Shown here: positions 1-11,590 of the stretch, piece after piece
Layout: each line of letters starts with the position of its first letter
Position numbering within the stretch: position 1 is the first letter of the stretch
NCBI GenBank assembly: GCA_013397435.1
Contig: VZRG01000308.1
Location: 372,001 to 436,000, forward strand
Length of the DNA stretch: 64,000 nt
Reading direction: 5' to 3'
From: Erythrocercus mccallii
Lineage: Eukaryota > Chordata > Aves > Passeriformes > Dicruridae
Position numbers and translations under genes: made by a program
Notes under the pieces: generated by a model
What the model was told of the DNA's origin: nothing
What the model saw: only the letters and a program-made list of their open reading frames with translations
Database searches by the model: none

Positions 1-3000
1 GCCGGGCACCTTATCACACCACGTATTGTTTCTCTCCCCTGAATAGGAGCTCTCGTCTCCCTCAACTACCTCCACTCCTACCCAGAACAAAATTAATTTC
101 ATCCTGCAACAAATCTGGCTGCTTGATTAAATGAATCTGTTGCCGGCCCCGAAAGATATCTCAGTGAGCAAAATTTCATTTCTGGTTGAACACCCACCAA
201 GGAAGACACAGATACAAGTGGGTGGCTCCCAGAGGAGCTCAGGGCTGTATTTACAGTGCTAACCTGCTTCTGATATCCCCCCACTCCTGTTTGTAATGCC
301 CTGGAAGGCAGCTCCTGGTAGTGGTGGAAATACCCTGGGCACCAGTGGCTCCTCATCAGGCTCTCCCAACCCCAGTGCCTGCTCCTGGCTGGTGCCTAGT
401 CAAGCTTGGCAAATTGAGCTCTTTTAATTTTTCCTTAGAAACCAATCCCTGGAGCACTTTTTTTCTATGGTAGGGGAATATCACCCCCCACATTAATTTC
501 TCTGCAATTTCTTGGTGTACACTGAAGCCCTGAGTGTGTTGCTGAGCCTGGGGTTGGAGGTGTGATGCTGGTGGCATTGCATCCTCATCCTCACCCAGCT
601 CGAAGCCTCTGTTACCCACAGACACTGGCTGATCCTGTCGCCATCCCACTCATTCTCTCTTCCTTGTTTCCAGGCACTGAAACCCTTTTCATTCTGTCTG
701 ATCAAGACAAACATAGGGGAGTACTCACGGCCGCTTGCCCAGGGAGGGGTTTGCCAAATCTGTCCTATTCTGGAGAATTTTTATAGTAACTGTGTGATGA
801 GGAAAAGATGGCGAGGGCTCACCGTTCTAATTAGGATTGTTTCTGTCTTGCAAGAGGGATTGGCGGGTAGTATTTATGGATACGAGTAGGTTCAGAAAAA
901 TTCCTAGCACCATCTGTTTGAGAGAGAACAGGAAGAATTTCAATATGCTTTAGACCTTGAAGTGTAATGTTTGTATAACAGGCTCATAAAATCAATTTCT
1001 AATAGTTACAGGTACCCCCTCAGGAATTTAAATAGTCTGTTAACAAAGTTATTCCATCTGCCAAGCAAATATATTAAATATGCACGTTCCACGCTACATA
1101 TATAGTTGCATGTGCCTTTCTCCTGCATGACGTGCCCTTGGGTCCTGTGTGTCGGTTTTGCTCCTGGGTTACGCATGGTTTTCCCTGATGGCAGCTCACT
1201 GCTCAGTCCCAGCTCAGTGAGAGATCACTCACCTGCCCTTGGCCTGATAATTCACTGTTGTGGTCACCTTGTTCCTTGGGAGCTGAGTGTGGAGGTTGCT
1301 CCATCCTGGTCCCCTTCCCATCTCCTGCTCGGCTACCCACAGATTGTCTGGGTGGAGAGAACTGGCCACAGAGATTTGAAGGGTTGTAGGGGACAAAGGA
1401 GTCTGAATTTACAAATTGGGGTCATGCATGGGGCAGGATAATCCCTTCATACCATTTTGCAGACTTTCTGAACTGATGTTGCAGCCTGGATAATGGGCCA
1501 GTTGTGTTTTGCTCTGCTCCTTGCTCCTCCATGGCACCTCACTTTTCCATTACCCTTTGGATCCATCAGTGCCCTGCTTGGTGCCAGAACTCCAACTGCC
1601 TTGTATGTTTGGGAACAAGCTGACAACTTGGGGCATATGCAGGCAAACTGCAAATATGTCATGCCGTTAACTAAACAGTTTGCATTTAATGCTGCCCGTG
1701 GAGCTGAACGACACCTCGCCAATTCTGCAAAGGTTGTGTTCTCAGTGTGATCGGAGTGATTAATGGCGAGAGTTAGGCTGTGTGTCCAGAATATCGATGG
1801 AGGCGTTTGCTGCCTATTGTGTTTAATAGCTGTTGGGGTCCCTCTTTTTACCATTGTGTCATTTGCTGCCTGCCAGCCTGTGCAGGTCTCGGAGCGTCTC
1901 TGTCTGGGCAGAGTTATTGATTGCGGCGTGTTTGGAGTTGCTGCTGGCTGGGTGCTGGCAGTGGGTGCCTCTTCCAAACAGCTGCAGCAGGCATGGCACT
2001 CGCTGGCCACTGTCCCCAAGCCCCCTTGTCCACCTGCTGCAGCATCACCTCAGGGAAGGTGCCCTGGAGGGAGGTGATCTGCCCTCCTCTCCCCACCCTG
2101 TATCAACAGGAACCAAAGTGAAACTGCTCTCTGTTGGGGAGTGGACCTGGAAGGCAAAATCTGCACGGTTTTTATGGATTTACCCTCTCCACCCAGAAAG
2201 CAGATGAGGCACAGAAATCCCATGGGATTCACCAGCAGTCAGGCAGGAGGTGTCCTGGAGGGAAGAGGCAAAACCCTGCACATCTGAGGTGTGCCGGGAG
2301 ACTGGGATTTCCTTCTGATGATTTCTTTGTGCTAGGCCGTTTATTCTTCTTTTTTAATTTAAAAATCCACATTCCCACTTCCACATAGCTCGTTATCTCA
2401 GGGCGTGTGATGAGGTGTCCAGGGGTCTGTCCCAGCAGAGATGATGCAGAACACATTCGCGCGGGCTGTTGGATCTGACCCCCCTCTCCCTCGGGGAGCG
2501 GGTGGTTTTCATTTCAGCCTCTTCCATTAGAAGCTCTAAGGGGAGCTCCATCTATTAAGTGAGAACTGCAGGCCTGTAAATTTTGGCAAGAAAAAGTCCT
2601 TGGAAGCAAATCGTCTGTATTTTCTCAGGGCTGTTTGTCCTCCCTCTTTGCATGTACAGCCTTTGCTGGTTGGGAGGCAGGTACTGCCACTGACTCCTTC
2701 TCCACATGTGCAGATTGATGGTGTCTGCTCCAGAGCCCTCTCTCTCTTCCCTTTCTTTCCTTCTCAGTTTTGTTCCTTCCTTTCTGAGCTGTTTCTGCTT
2801 TGCTTGGGAGACTCCTTTATCTGCCAAGTCCTGATGTGTATCTGTTCATTTCCTAGGGCAAACACATTGATCTGTGATTTCTGTTATGATACTGCAGATT
2901 TCTGTTCCCTTTATTCTTTTTTTTTTTAATACTTTATCCTGCCATTCAGGAGGTGGTTTCTGTGCTATGGAGAAGCTCAGTGTTTCTAGAAAAATGTGTG

Positions 3001-3732
3001 TTTCCCTGCCTCAGAGCTGTGCCTAATTGCATACAGAGCGAGCGTCCATCCCTCTTAGTTCCAGTGTAATTCTTTGCGGTGTGTTCCTTTGTGATTGTGT
3101 TATTCCAGCAATAACAGCCACTCTCCTTCCAGATATTTATTCTTTTCATGAACATCACCATATTGGCAAAGGGTTGGGCTTTTTTTTTCCGTCTTAATGC
3201 TCTACTTCATAGCTCAAATCGGGGATTTATGCTTCAGGGATCTCAGAGAAGACTTTCCTCTTTTCTGCTACCTCTTTCCAGAAGCGCCATCTTTCTATGC
3301 TGGGATTTGGAGTTCTTGGACATGTGTTACTGCTGCCGGGGATGCTGCTCTCTGCTTTTAGATTTGTATTTACTGCCGTGCTTTGCCCTTTAATTTTGTT
3401 GTTCTCTTTCTGGCACAGAGGCGAAGTGATGCAAATGAAGGCTGGAGTATTTGGTTTGCACAAAAACCAACCCTGGCTATTCCAAGTGGAGGCTGGCAGG
3501 GAGTGGGAGAGCAATGGGCAGCATCTTTCCATGCAGCCACTGCAGCTCTGGGCATCCTATGAGGGCTATAATGGAGGGGCAACAGCCTGGGCAGAAGTGG
3601 GTGTCCCCAACAAGGTTTGGAGAACAAAGTGCAGATAAGGTAGGGATGCCTTCCAAAAAAAAAACCCACTTACCTCTATCACACCTCTCCCTGTGCTAAG
3701 GATAATGCATTAGTTTTTCATACTGGAAGACC
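1..3732. other. non-coding stretch, no gene recognised
   Basis: I see no exon, RNA gene or transposon that I can name here. The piece at about 1615-1860 is lower in CpG and simple repeats than its surroundings, carries octamer-like words such as tttgcatttaat, and is open on both strands (190 codons on the minus strand). That could reflect a conserved non-coding element, but a cross-species alignment would be needed. T-rich runs occur at 2917-2928 and 3179-3188. Confidence 0.5.
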
Positions 3733-3815
3733 TTATTTCTTATTATGAGTAGTTTTACAGCACCCTGATGTGTACTCAGCACTTTACGGTGCAGGGAAAA
3801 AGATGAGGTCCATGT
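3733..3815 (+). mobile_element. MIR-like ancient SINE fragment (5' half)
   Basis: The order of words (a ttattat run, 'gtagttttacagcacc', then 'actcagcactttac' and 'aaaaagatgaggtcc') follows the 5' half of the old tRNA-derived MIR-type SINEs of amniotes. Those have a TTATTATTA start, a 'GCGCTGTACA' box and a 'GACGGTCCCTGCC' box. The 3' half is missing. Such SINEs moved before birds split from other reptiles, so the copy is heavily decayed. I matched the consensus from memory; a RepeatMasker run would settle it. Confidence 0.45.
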
Positions 3816-6610
3816 GACAGATTTACCCGGCGTTAAATCCTGACTGAGTTACAAAGGAAAGAAGCAGCATGTTGGTGCCCTGGCCTTCATCCTGTCCTGC
3901 TGCCACAGGGGCTTTGAGCCCCTTTGACATTTTTTAGTGACATGAGGGAGGTTTTTCTGCCCCATGGCAGCCCTGCTGCCCACTGTGCTCTGCTTCTCAC
4001 CCAAGCCATCACTTTTGGCAGGTGGGAGTCCCATGAAAGCTGCAGCAAGGAGGGCATATGGCACACAGCTCCCAAACAGGGACCAGGGAATGGTGCTGTG
4101 CCAGGACCATTTGACAGCCTGGCACAGTCCCCCTGAGCCACCTGTGAGTGGGGGAAAACCTTGGCACTCAGCAAGGGCTCATTCACTCAGACTGGCGCCT
4201 CAGCTGCAGGCTGTGCTGGAGCCAGTGGGACCTAGAAGCTGTGTCAGGGTGGGTTTGTGGCTGGGAGCCATGCTGGAGGAGGGTGGGCTGCCCTGGGGCC
4301 ATGCCCCAGCCCGAGCAAACTCCCTCTGCCCTTCCAGAGGGTGCCTGAGTGTAGGATCGCCTCAACCCTGTCATCTGGACAGGAGAGGTGCAGACTGCCT
4401 CCCACAGCTCTGGGGATGCTTATGCTCCGCCAGGGGTCAAAATGGGAGACAATGGACCCTCTGCTCCATCCCCATGCCCAGGTGCTGCCATTGCCCTCCC
4501 TGGCTACGCGGGAATGGCTCTTGGGGCTGAAGCATGCCGAATTTCACTTTTCAAATGGGGTTTCTGGCACTCGGCCAAGCAGCATTTCGTGTTGTCAAAT
4601 ATTTTGGCAAACCACATCTCAGCTTTAGTCTGAGGCGTCTTTCGCTGGGGAAACGGCGTCGAGCCGAGCTGCCGGCACCATCCCAGCACGGAGGGGAGCA
4701 CAGCACTGCCAGGCACATCCTAAACGGGAGCTGTGCTGCCGCTGGGGTGCCCTGCTGCCCTGGCTGGGGGGCACTGGGGCCACAGCTGGGCAGGGTGACT
4801 GGTCAGCAGTGAAAGGGCCAAAAAAAGGTGTTTCAAGGTGACTGTAAATGATTTGTGAAATCAGGCTGAACGGGGAAAATCGTATTGACAAGAATAAGAA
4901 AACCCTGAAAAGTGATTTTTCAAGTCTCGATTTCGGCTTTTTGTTCTGAAATTGCCCTGCATTAAAAAGAGAATTTAAAAAAAAACAACAACTGAACAAA
5001 AACAGCTCTAAGTAAACTAGAAATAAGGGGACTGTATTTTTTTTTACCAGCTCATTGGAAAAATGAAACATATTTGTTCTGGGTCAGACCGAAATGAGCA
5101 AAGCAATCAGTTATCCACAGAGCCACGCTGCAGGCTGGCTTTCCTTCTGCTCTCTCTCCTGGGCATCCTTGAAAGAATATCCAATACCTTTTTATGATGT
5201 TTGAAAGAAAATATCTCTGAGGAGAAGAAAAAAAACCAAGGTGTGATCCCAAAAAGTCTGCTTTCACAGCTTGGACAGACCCATCTTTCCCTCCCGTGGC
5301 TGCTGCTCCTTCCTCCTGCCTGTCACGTTGTGTGGTTAGAGCACACGTACTCACGGCCCCAGCACCATGATGGGTTTTGAAAGCCTGAGAAATCCTCCCA
5401 AAAGCCTGGTTTCCAGCCAAAAAAACCCGAGGTTATGCAAACATACACAGAGCTTGCAAACAGGCTGTGTGTGTTGGATGGAGAGCAGCTTTGCAGAGCA
5501 GGTGTGAGCTGATGCGGGAGGAGCTGCGCTGCCTGATGTCTGCGCTGAAATCCAGTGTCAGTCCACAGACTGAAACCAGGCCTCTGGAATTAAAGGAAAA
5601 ACAACCAAGGAATAAAACTCCACCCTTGCAGCAACGTCCCAAGCACAATCCCACTGGATCCCAGGCCAGTCGGCAGTGCCATCCGTGCAGGTTAGGGCTG
5701 CAGGATCCCTTTTTGAAACACCACCAGCCCACTTGGGGGCAGTGAGGTGACCCCTGCCCAACCCAGCTCACCCACCTGCAGCCCCCAGCATGCTGTCACT
5801 CCCCTGGTTGTGCCCCTAGAGCCCTGCCCGACTTGCTTGTGCCTGTGTATAGCTTTAAAGGTGAATAGCTCCTCAGCAAAGGCACACCTGAAGTCTTGTG
5901 TGCCAGTGAAACCTCCTAAAAACCCAGTTTCTGTCAGCTGCCAGGAAAAGGCTTGTTTGGGTTTAAAATATGTTCAGAAGAGTCATTCTCTTATGAAAAA
6001 CTGTGGCTGTCAAAGCACCCTGGTGGAGTTGCATTTTTTACATATTAATGACTCCACATCAGCTGCGCTTGCTTTACAGTACCCAAATATTGGAAATATC
6101 AATGTACGAGCATTCCCCAGTATGAATTGTCAGACATGCAAATCTTGGGGTCTGGGAGCCCAGCGGTTACCCACAGGAAATGCTCCCTGTGCTGGTGAAT
6201 GCCATCGTGGCAGGGTGAGAGCTGTGCACTCATTACCATGTGAAAAGTGGGGGAGATGTGAGTCTGTCTTGCTCCATCCCGGAGCTGTGAGCTGAACCTC
6301 CCACTTGGATGCTTTTAACAAATATGGGATGAAGAGCCTCGTGCCAGTGTGATAACATGGAGGGAGGCGTGTGGTGTGAAAAGCTTTCGGGGAAACAGGA
6401 TGGAGGTGTTTGCACTGTGGGATTTTTGACACCTGGTGTTGGAGGCTGAGCAGAGCAGAGATGTTCTCTGGCATGGAGAGGGTCATTCAGAGAATATAAA
6501 CCTTTTTCTCATTGCTCCCTGGAGGGACTTGTTTGGGGATTGAACCTTATCCCTTGGGTTGCTCCGTGGAGAGGGTTTGGAATCGTCCTGTACTGGGACA
6601 GAGCCTGTAC
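3816..6610. other. non-coding stretch, no gene recognised
   Basis: Nothing here can be identified as an exon or repeat family. The 4800-5060 part is A/T-rich, with several short A and T runs. The remainder is ordinary mixed-composition DNA with chance open frames on both strands. Confidence 0.5.
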
Positions 6611-6645
6611 ACAATGATCCTTGTGGGTCCTTTCCAGCTCAGGAT
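6611..6645 (+). mobile_element. CR1 LINE 3' end, short fragment
   Basis: The words 'atgatccttgtgggtcc' and 'ttccagctcaggat' match the last bases of an avian CR1 subfamily (GATGATCCTTGTGGGTCCCTTCC, then AACTCAGGATATTCTATG). Only the 3' end is visible; the 5' side merges into unrecognised sequence, as expected for the strongly 5'-truncated copies CR1 usually leaves. The normal 8-base tail units are replaced by the ATTCT array that starts directly after it. Confidence 0.75.
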
Positions 6646-6715
6646 ATTCTATTCTATTCTATTCTATTCTATTCTATTCTATTCTATTCTATTCTATTCT
6701 ATTCTATTCTATTCT
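6646..6715 (+). repeat. (ATTCT)14 perfect microsatellite
   Basis: Fourteen uninterrupted ATTCT units (70 bases) directly follow the CR1 3' end. The normal CR1 tail unit is ATTCTATG, so the array most likely arose by slippage in the ATTCT part of that tail. A pure array of this length is expected to vary in length between individuals. The same pentamer unpairs easily and is the unit expanded in human SCA10; that is only a unit match, not a gene relationship. Confidence 0.97.
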
Positions 6716-7180
6716 CCAAGCCCCTGGGGGTTACCTGGCCAGAGTGACATCCTGCCCCTTCACCTCCCTCCTTCAGGGCAGGGAGGGATATTGCTTGGTT
6801 TGGGTGAGTGCCAGGCAGAGCTGATCCCCTTGGGGCAGAAGCAGCAGAAATGGGACCAGGGAAGCCGTGACTGGGACCCTGCTGCTTGTGCCTTTCTCCA
6901 GTCTGATAAAGGAGACTGAAGCATCTCTTCTCACTCATTCCTTGGCCAAGGGCAGGCACGAGGAATTATCCCTAGAGATGGCTTTCTGCAGCCTCCACTC
7001 TCCCTGCCACCAGGCATCAGATTCTGAAGGAGCACAGTCCCGGTCTCTCCAAGACTCTGCTCCCAGAAGGGGAACAGATGTCCCAGAATAGTCCATCAAT
7101 AATGTATATTTTCCTCACTCATCTCTCCACAAGACCTTGGTGGGTATGTACATGCTTCCAAGCCTCTCTACTCCTCCTGT
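6716..7180. other. non-coding stretch, nothing recognised
   Basis: Mixed-composition unique-looking DNA between the microsatellite and a MIR-like fragment. I see no exon or regulatory signal that can be supported. Confidence 0.5.
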
Positions 7181-7280
7181 TCATTGGGGAAACTGAGGCA
7201 CAGTGTGGTGGAAATGTGAGCACAGGCATCTCTTCCAGCACAGGCAGGGCTGCAGCAGAGCTGTGACCAAAACCCAGGGG
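7181..7280 (+). mobile_element. MIR-like ancient SINE fragment (3' half)
   Basis: The string 'ggggaaactgaggcacag' is the hallmark core of MIR-type SINEs. It is followed at roughly the expected spacing by 'gcagggctgcagcagagctg' and 'aacccaggg', which match the AAGGTCACACAGC / GGCAGAGC / GAACCCAGG segments of the consensus. The element is diverged and lacks its tRNA-like head. Confidence 0.6.
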
Positions 7281-10200
7281 GTTCAGTGCTTCACCTTGTG
7301 CCTCTGCTGTAAATCCACCTTCTTGCACCACTCACTGTGCTTAGCAATAGCGTAATAATAGCTTGAAGGAGACATTGACACTCCGTTGGGGGTTTTGGGT
7401 TTTTTTTAAAGCATGTCATGTGGCACTTATTAAAAGAGCTGCCTACATTTTACAAATATTTCCAGGAAGAAATTTGCCAGTGTCTGGGGCTGCAGAAGAG
7501 GGAGTGTGAGGATGACCAGCATGAGGCTGGCTGCCAGATTGTGCTCCTTATCCATCCCTCAGTCTGTCCTCAAAGCTCCCTTCCTCCAATGAATTGGTGA
7601 CAGAAATGAGCCAAAGCCTCTGTGTGCCCTGCTTTCCCCCTCCAGGCTGGCACGGAGGGCCAGTGGCCCCCTCCCTTGGTGTGCATTCAATCTGGGGCAT
7701 TTGCAGCATCCCCCATCCTCAGGGACAGTGGTGCCTAAATGAGGAGTGCAAAGCTGCCAGGCTCCTGCCTGAGCTGCCTGTTCCCTGGGGACACGGGGAG
7801 CTGAGCCTTCCTGGGGGATGGCTGATGGTTGCTGAATCTGGGCAATGGCTGGGGCTGGAGGGCTCCTCCCAGGACACTGCCAGTGAGAAGCAGGAAGAGA
7901 AGCTGTGCCTAGGGAAAGGGCTTGTTAAAAAGCTGGGAGGAATCATGGGCAAACAGGAGGAGTTGTCTGCAGGAGATCTCCAGGTAACACTGAAGAGTAA
8001 TGGCAGCTCTTGGTGCCACTGAGAGCTTTGATCCCCCCGGCCATAACTTACACAGTCATGACTCAGTGTAAAGTGCCTCCTGCACCTGCCTGCCTCTATA
8101 ACGGATAAACAATAATAGTTTGTGGTTAAAATATTGCCCTCAGATGGTAATCTGTGGGACATGGTTTATACAGAACAGCTGCACTGGGAGCAGGGGTAAC
8201 CTGTCTGTCCTTGGTGAGAAGCTTTTGCACCCGCGGTGCTGGATGCGGGCACAGGGAGGGGATGCTGTCGGATGTAGGGGTTTGCAGTCACTGTATGGCT
8301 CTGCTCTCCCCAGAGCAAGCGAGGTGCAGGGAAGGGTCCTTTACCATTCACAACAAGAGTGGTTACTGTGCTTACAGATAGAAATGGTATCAGTGAAACC
8401 TCAGCAGAAGTCCCATGCAGAAAAACGGCAACATCAAATCCATGCAGCACCAAGTTCCCAGGACTGTTACCTCCCTCCAGGATGGTTGCCTTGGGCTGGG
8501 TGACCAGGATAACACTGGAGCAGTATCTCATCCTGGATCTCAGCAGGATCTCTTGAGGCTCAGAAGAGGTTTGGGGACAGACAAAAGTCTCCTGCAAGTG
8601 GGTGGCAGTGACGCAGGGCAGAGCATTGGTATTGCTGGTATGTCGAGCACCTTGTTTTTTATACCTCGGACGTGTCGCAACAGTCCTGGGTTGTGTAATG
8701 CTTTCCAGGAGATTTTCCTGCTTCCAGTTTTTGGAGCTCTCATTCCCAGGGCTTAGTTTCTGCCAGAGATGGGTTGTGGTAGAGAGAATGAGTTAAAATC
8801 AAACTCTGCTTAGGTGGGGTTTTGTGTTGAGATACCAAGTGTGCGATGGAGACAGGGAGGGGACTTTCTGAATTGTTTTTTCTTTCTTCTCAAGAGCTTA
8901 CAGATATGGGGTGAAAGGCTGGGTGCAGCTTCCCCTCTTGGTGGTCTGATGCTACTCTGTTTCATGAAAACTGTAGGCCCTGACCAGGAATTTCACCCAC
9001 AGGGAATTAAATATTTCTTCCTAGCAGAAATAAGAGGTCATATTTGACAAGTGGCCTTGCCTTTCCACTGTAGGAAGCTGAGGATCCCATGATCCAGCCA
9101 TGATCCAGTGGCACCTCTGGGGCACTCCTCTTACCCCTGCCAAGTCCCAGCCCTTCTCAGCCAGGTTCTGGCACATTCCTCCCTTTCCCTTGGCATGTGT
9201 GCAGTTTTCCTCTCCCTTCTCTCCCTGCCTAGGATTTGGAGAGTTTCACCATGAAATGGGAGTTACCTCAGCCTCTGCAAGGTGCAAGGGCAGAGAGAGC
9301 TCTGCTCTCCCAGCATTCACAGTTTGGGGCTTGGATAAATCCTCTGAGTTGTCAGTCAGCAAAGGCGAGCTCTTCATTTGGCACGGGTGACCCAGGAGCT
9401 TCAGAAGCTTAAAATATTGCACAACTTGGAAGAATTATCACTGGGAAAACTGCTGTAGCACCCCAGGGAAATTCAGAGCTCCACCACAAATGCAGAGGAA
9501 TTCAAGCTTCTCCTTGAAGCGGCTGCAAGAATTTCTCAATTTGGCCATCTTTGTTTTCCAGAATCTCATTTGGCACATTGGCTGAAATCTTCCTGGTCTG
9601 GGTTATGCCCCCAGCTCCAGGGGTTTTTCTTATTTTTGAAAACTAAATGCTGGCACGGTTATAAGGATTTGAGGGAAGATCTTAAAATGGAAAATGTTGG
9701 GCAAGCCTGAATAGTTTTGCAGAATGCAGCATGGAGAGGGAAACCTCCTTGGTGGGGAGGCTGGGTCCCTCATGCTGCTGGCTGCTGTGCTCAGCGAGAC
9801 TGAGCACGGATGGGCTCTGAGCGTGGGAGGATGCTCCTGTCCCCAATTCAAAGGAGTCCTGCAAATACCAGGGTACAGCAACACCAAACCTGCTTCCCAC
9901 TGCATTTCTCTGCAGGGAGGTGCTGGGCAGAGGCTAAGTGGGTCCTCTCCAGCTCACTGCAATGTCCAAGCTCCTTCCACATCCACACTCAAGCCCTCAA
10001 AGGATGAGTTGCACCACGTTGTTAAGCCCACAGCAAGGTCCCCCTCTGCGCTTCCCTTGCAAAGAATGAAATAACCTGGAAGTTGTTGGCCTCTGGAAGC
10101 AATTTAGCATGGGACGTGGCTATTAATTTAAATAGATTACAGAAATTTGAACTAAGCTGCATATAAATCTTCTGACCAGTTCTTTGGGCTTTGGTCTCTG

Positions 10201-11159
10201 CTGTTTACACTTTTTTTTCCTTTCTTTCTTTTTTTTGAATTATGTTTTATTGATTCCTGAAGCTGTGATGTTTCTGTCAGAGCTCACTGCTTGGATGGCA
10301 GGCAGCTTCTCTCTTCCACACATATTACCTTTCAGAGCTACTGTGAGTAGGACACAGATGTTGTTAGGTCTCAGGTAAAGCCATCAAAGGTGGACATTCA
10401 ATCAAGTTTGACATCATCTTGAACCTGAAGGCAAAGGGGTTGGTTTTGATTAGCAGCTCACAGGGTTGAGCCTAACCCGTATCAGCGCTGCTGCTGCTAC
10501 TTTACCTGAATGGCAAAACCACAGATGGTAATTATAACCCTAAGTGCTTACAGATTTCCTAACAACAAAGATAATTTGTTTGCTCCATGCCTTGTTAGAA
10601 GGGGAATTTTGTTCTGGTGACTGGGTGGTTTGTGGATCAGTCGTTGCCCTTTCACCCCTCCGTCCCCAGCTCGGCTGTTCCCCCCAGCTGTGGCCATTAG
10701 ATGTTGATCCAACCAGAAGGGTCCCACCGAGTCTGGTCTCTGCAGCGGCCACAGAGATGCCAGTGCACTGCAAGGGTGCAGTCCTGGTCTGGTGGGGAGT
10801 GGGATGCTGTGCCGACACCCACAGGATGCCCTGGGATGCTGGGCAGGGAAGATCCACCTTGCTAAAACCTCCCTTTCCTCATCCTGTGCACATCAGTTCT
10901 AGGGCAACCGAGGTGATAACTTGCTGTCAGGCTTCCCCTGACAGAGCTGAGCAGAGTAAAAGCTCAGCTGCATCCCCCCTGCTCACCCAACGCCCTGCTG
11001 TGGAGAATGACAAGACAGCATGTGAACAGCCAGACTTGCACCTCTATTCTGGGAACCCCTGCCAAAAACCATGCCTCTCCTCCCTTCTGAAGGTGACCCA
11101 CCTGAAATCTTGGGAGGAAGCTGGGGGAAGCTTGTTCCTGTTGGTCCCTGCCAGCCGGA
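7281..11159. other. non-coding stretch, no gene recognised
   Basis: No exon or named repeat was found. Locally AT-rich parts lie at 8060-8150 and 10090-10290 (the latter with TATTAATTTAAATAG and a T-rich run near 10210). Either could be regulatory DNA, but there is no direct support. Confidence 0.5.
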
Positions 11160-11590
11160 GGTCTCTCTCCACCCCGCGACCGCCCTCCGCCGCTGGGGAC
11201 GGGTTCCCTGTGAACGAAACCAGCCGGTGCCGGTGGCTCGCTGGCAGCCCTGGCCCATGTCCACAGCCATTCCTTAGGGCAGAAAGCCGATGGGTTCGGC
11301 TCCGACCCCGGCTTGGCAGCAACTGAGGGCAGCGTCTCGCCTGGCAGGCAGGCAGGCAGATAACAGCTTTGATTTCTGGGTCTCACTTTAATTATAATGG
11401 AAGGACGCGGCTCGTTAAGTGCCCGCTTTGCTTTCCAGCGATCCCTCCCGGCTGCCAAGTGCGCTGGGCTAACAAAAGCATTCCTCTCCCCGCCGGGGCC
11501 GGCCGCAGCAGCCCGTATGGCGAGCAGACGGAAGGGATTAATGCACACAAGAACAGTCTGCCCGGCTCCCGAGCCCTGCACACAACCCGA
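11160..11590. promoter_or_regulatory. CpG island
   Basis: CpG dinucleotides are dense here, about ten in 90 bases near 11175-11265 and many more at 11400-11530, while flanking DNA has few. A (GCAG) tetranucleotide run of four units sits inside at 11344-11359. In vertebrates such islands usually mark promoters or developmental enhancers. No convincing exon with splice signals could be attached. The long open frames on both strands here (260 and 247 codons) are the usual by-product of CpG-rich sequence. Confidence 0.5.

Noticed and set aside
1447..2019. 190-codon minus-strand frame
   Set aside because: The plus strand is open over much of the same interval and neither product resembles a protein family.
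6646..6715. CRISPR-like or satellite interpretation of the ATTCT array
   Set aside because: Five-base units with no spacers in vertebrate DNA; a simple microsatellite explains it.
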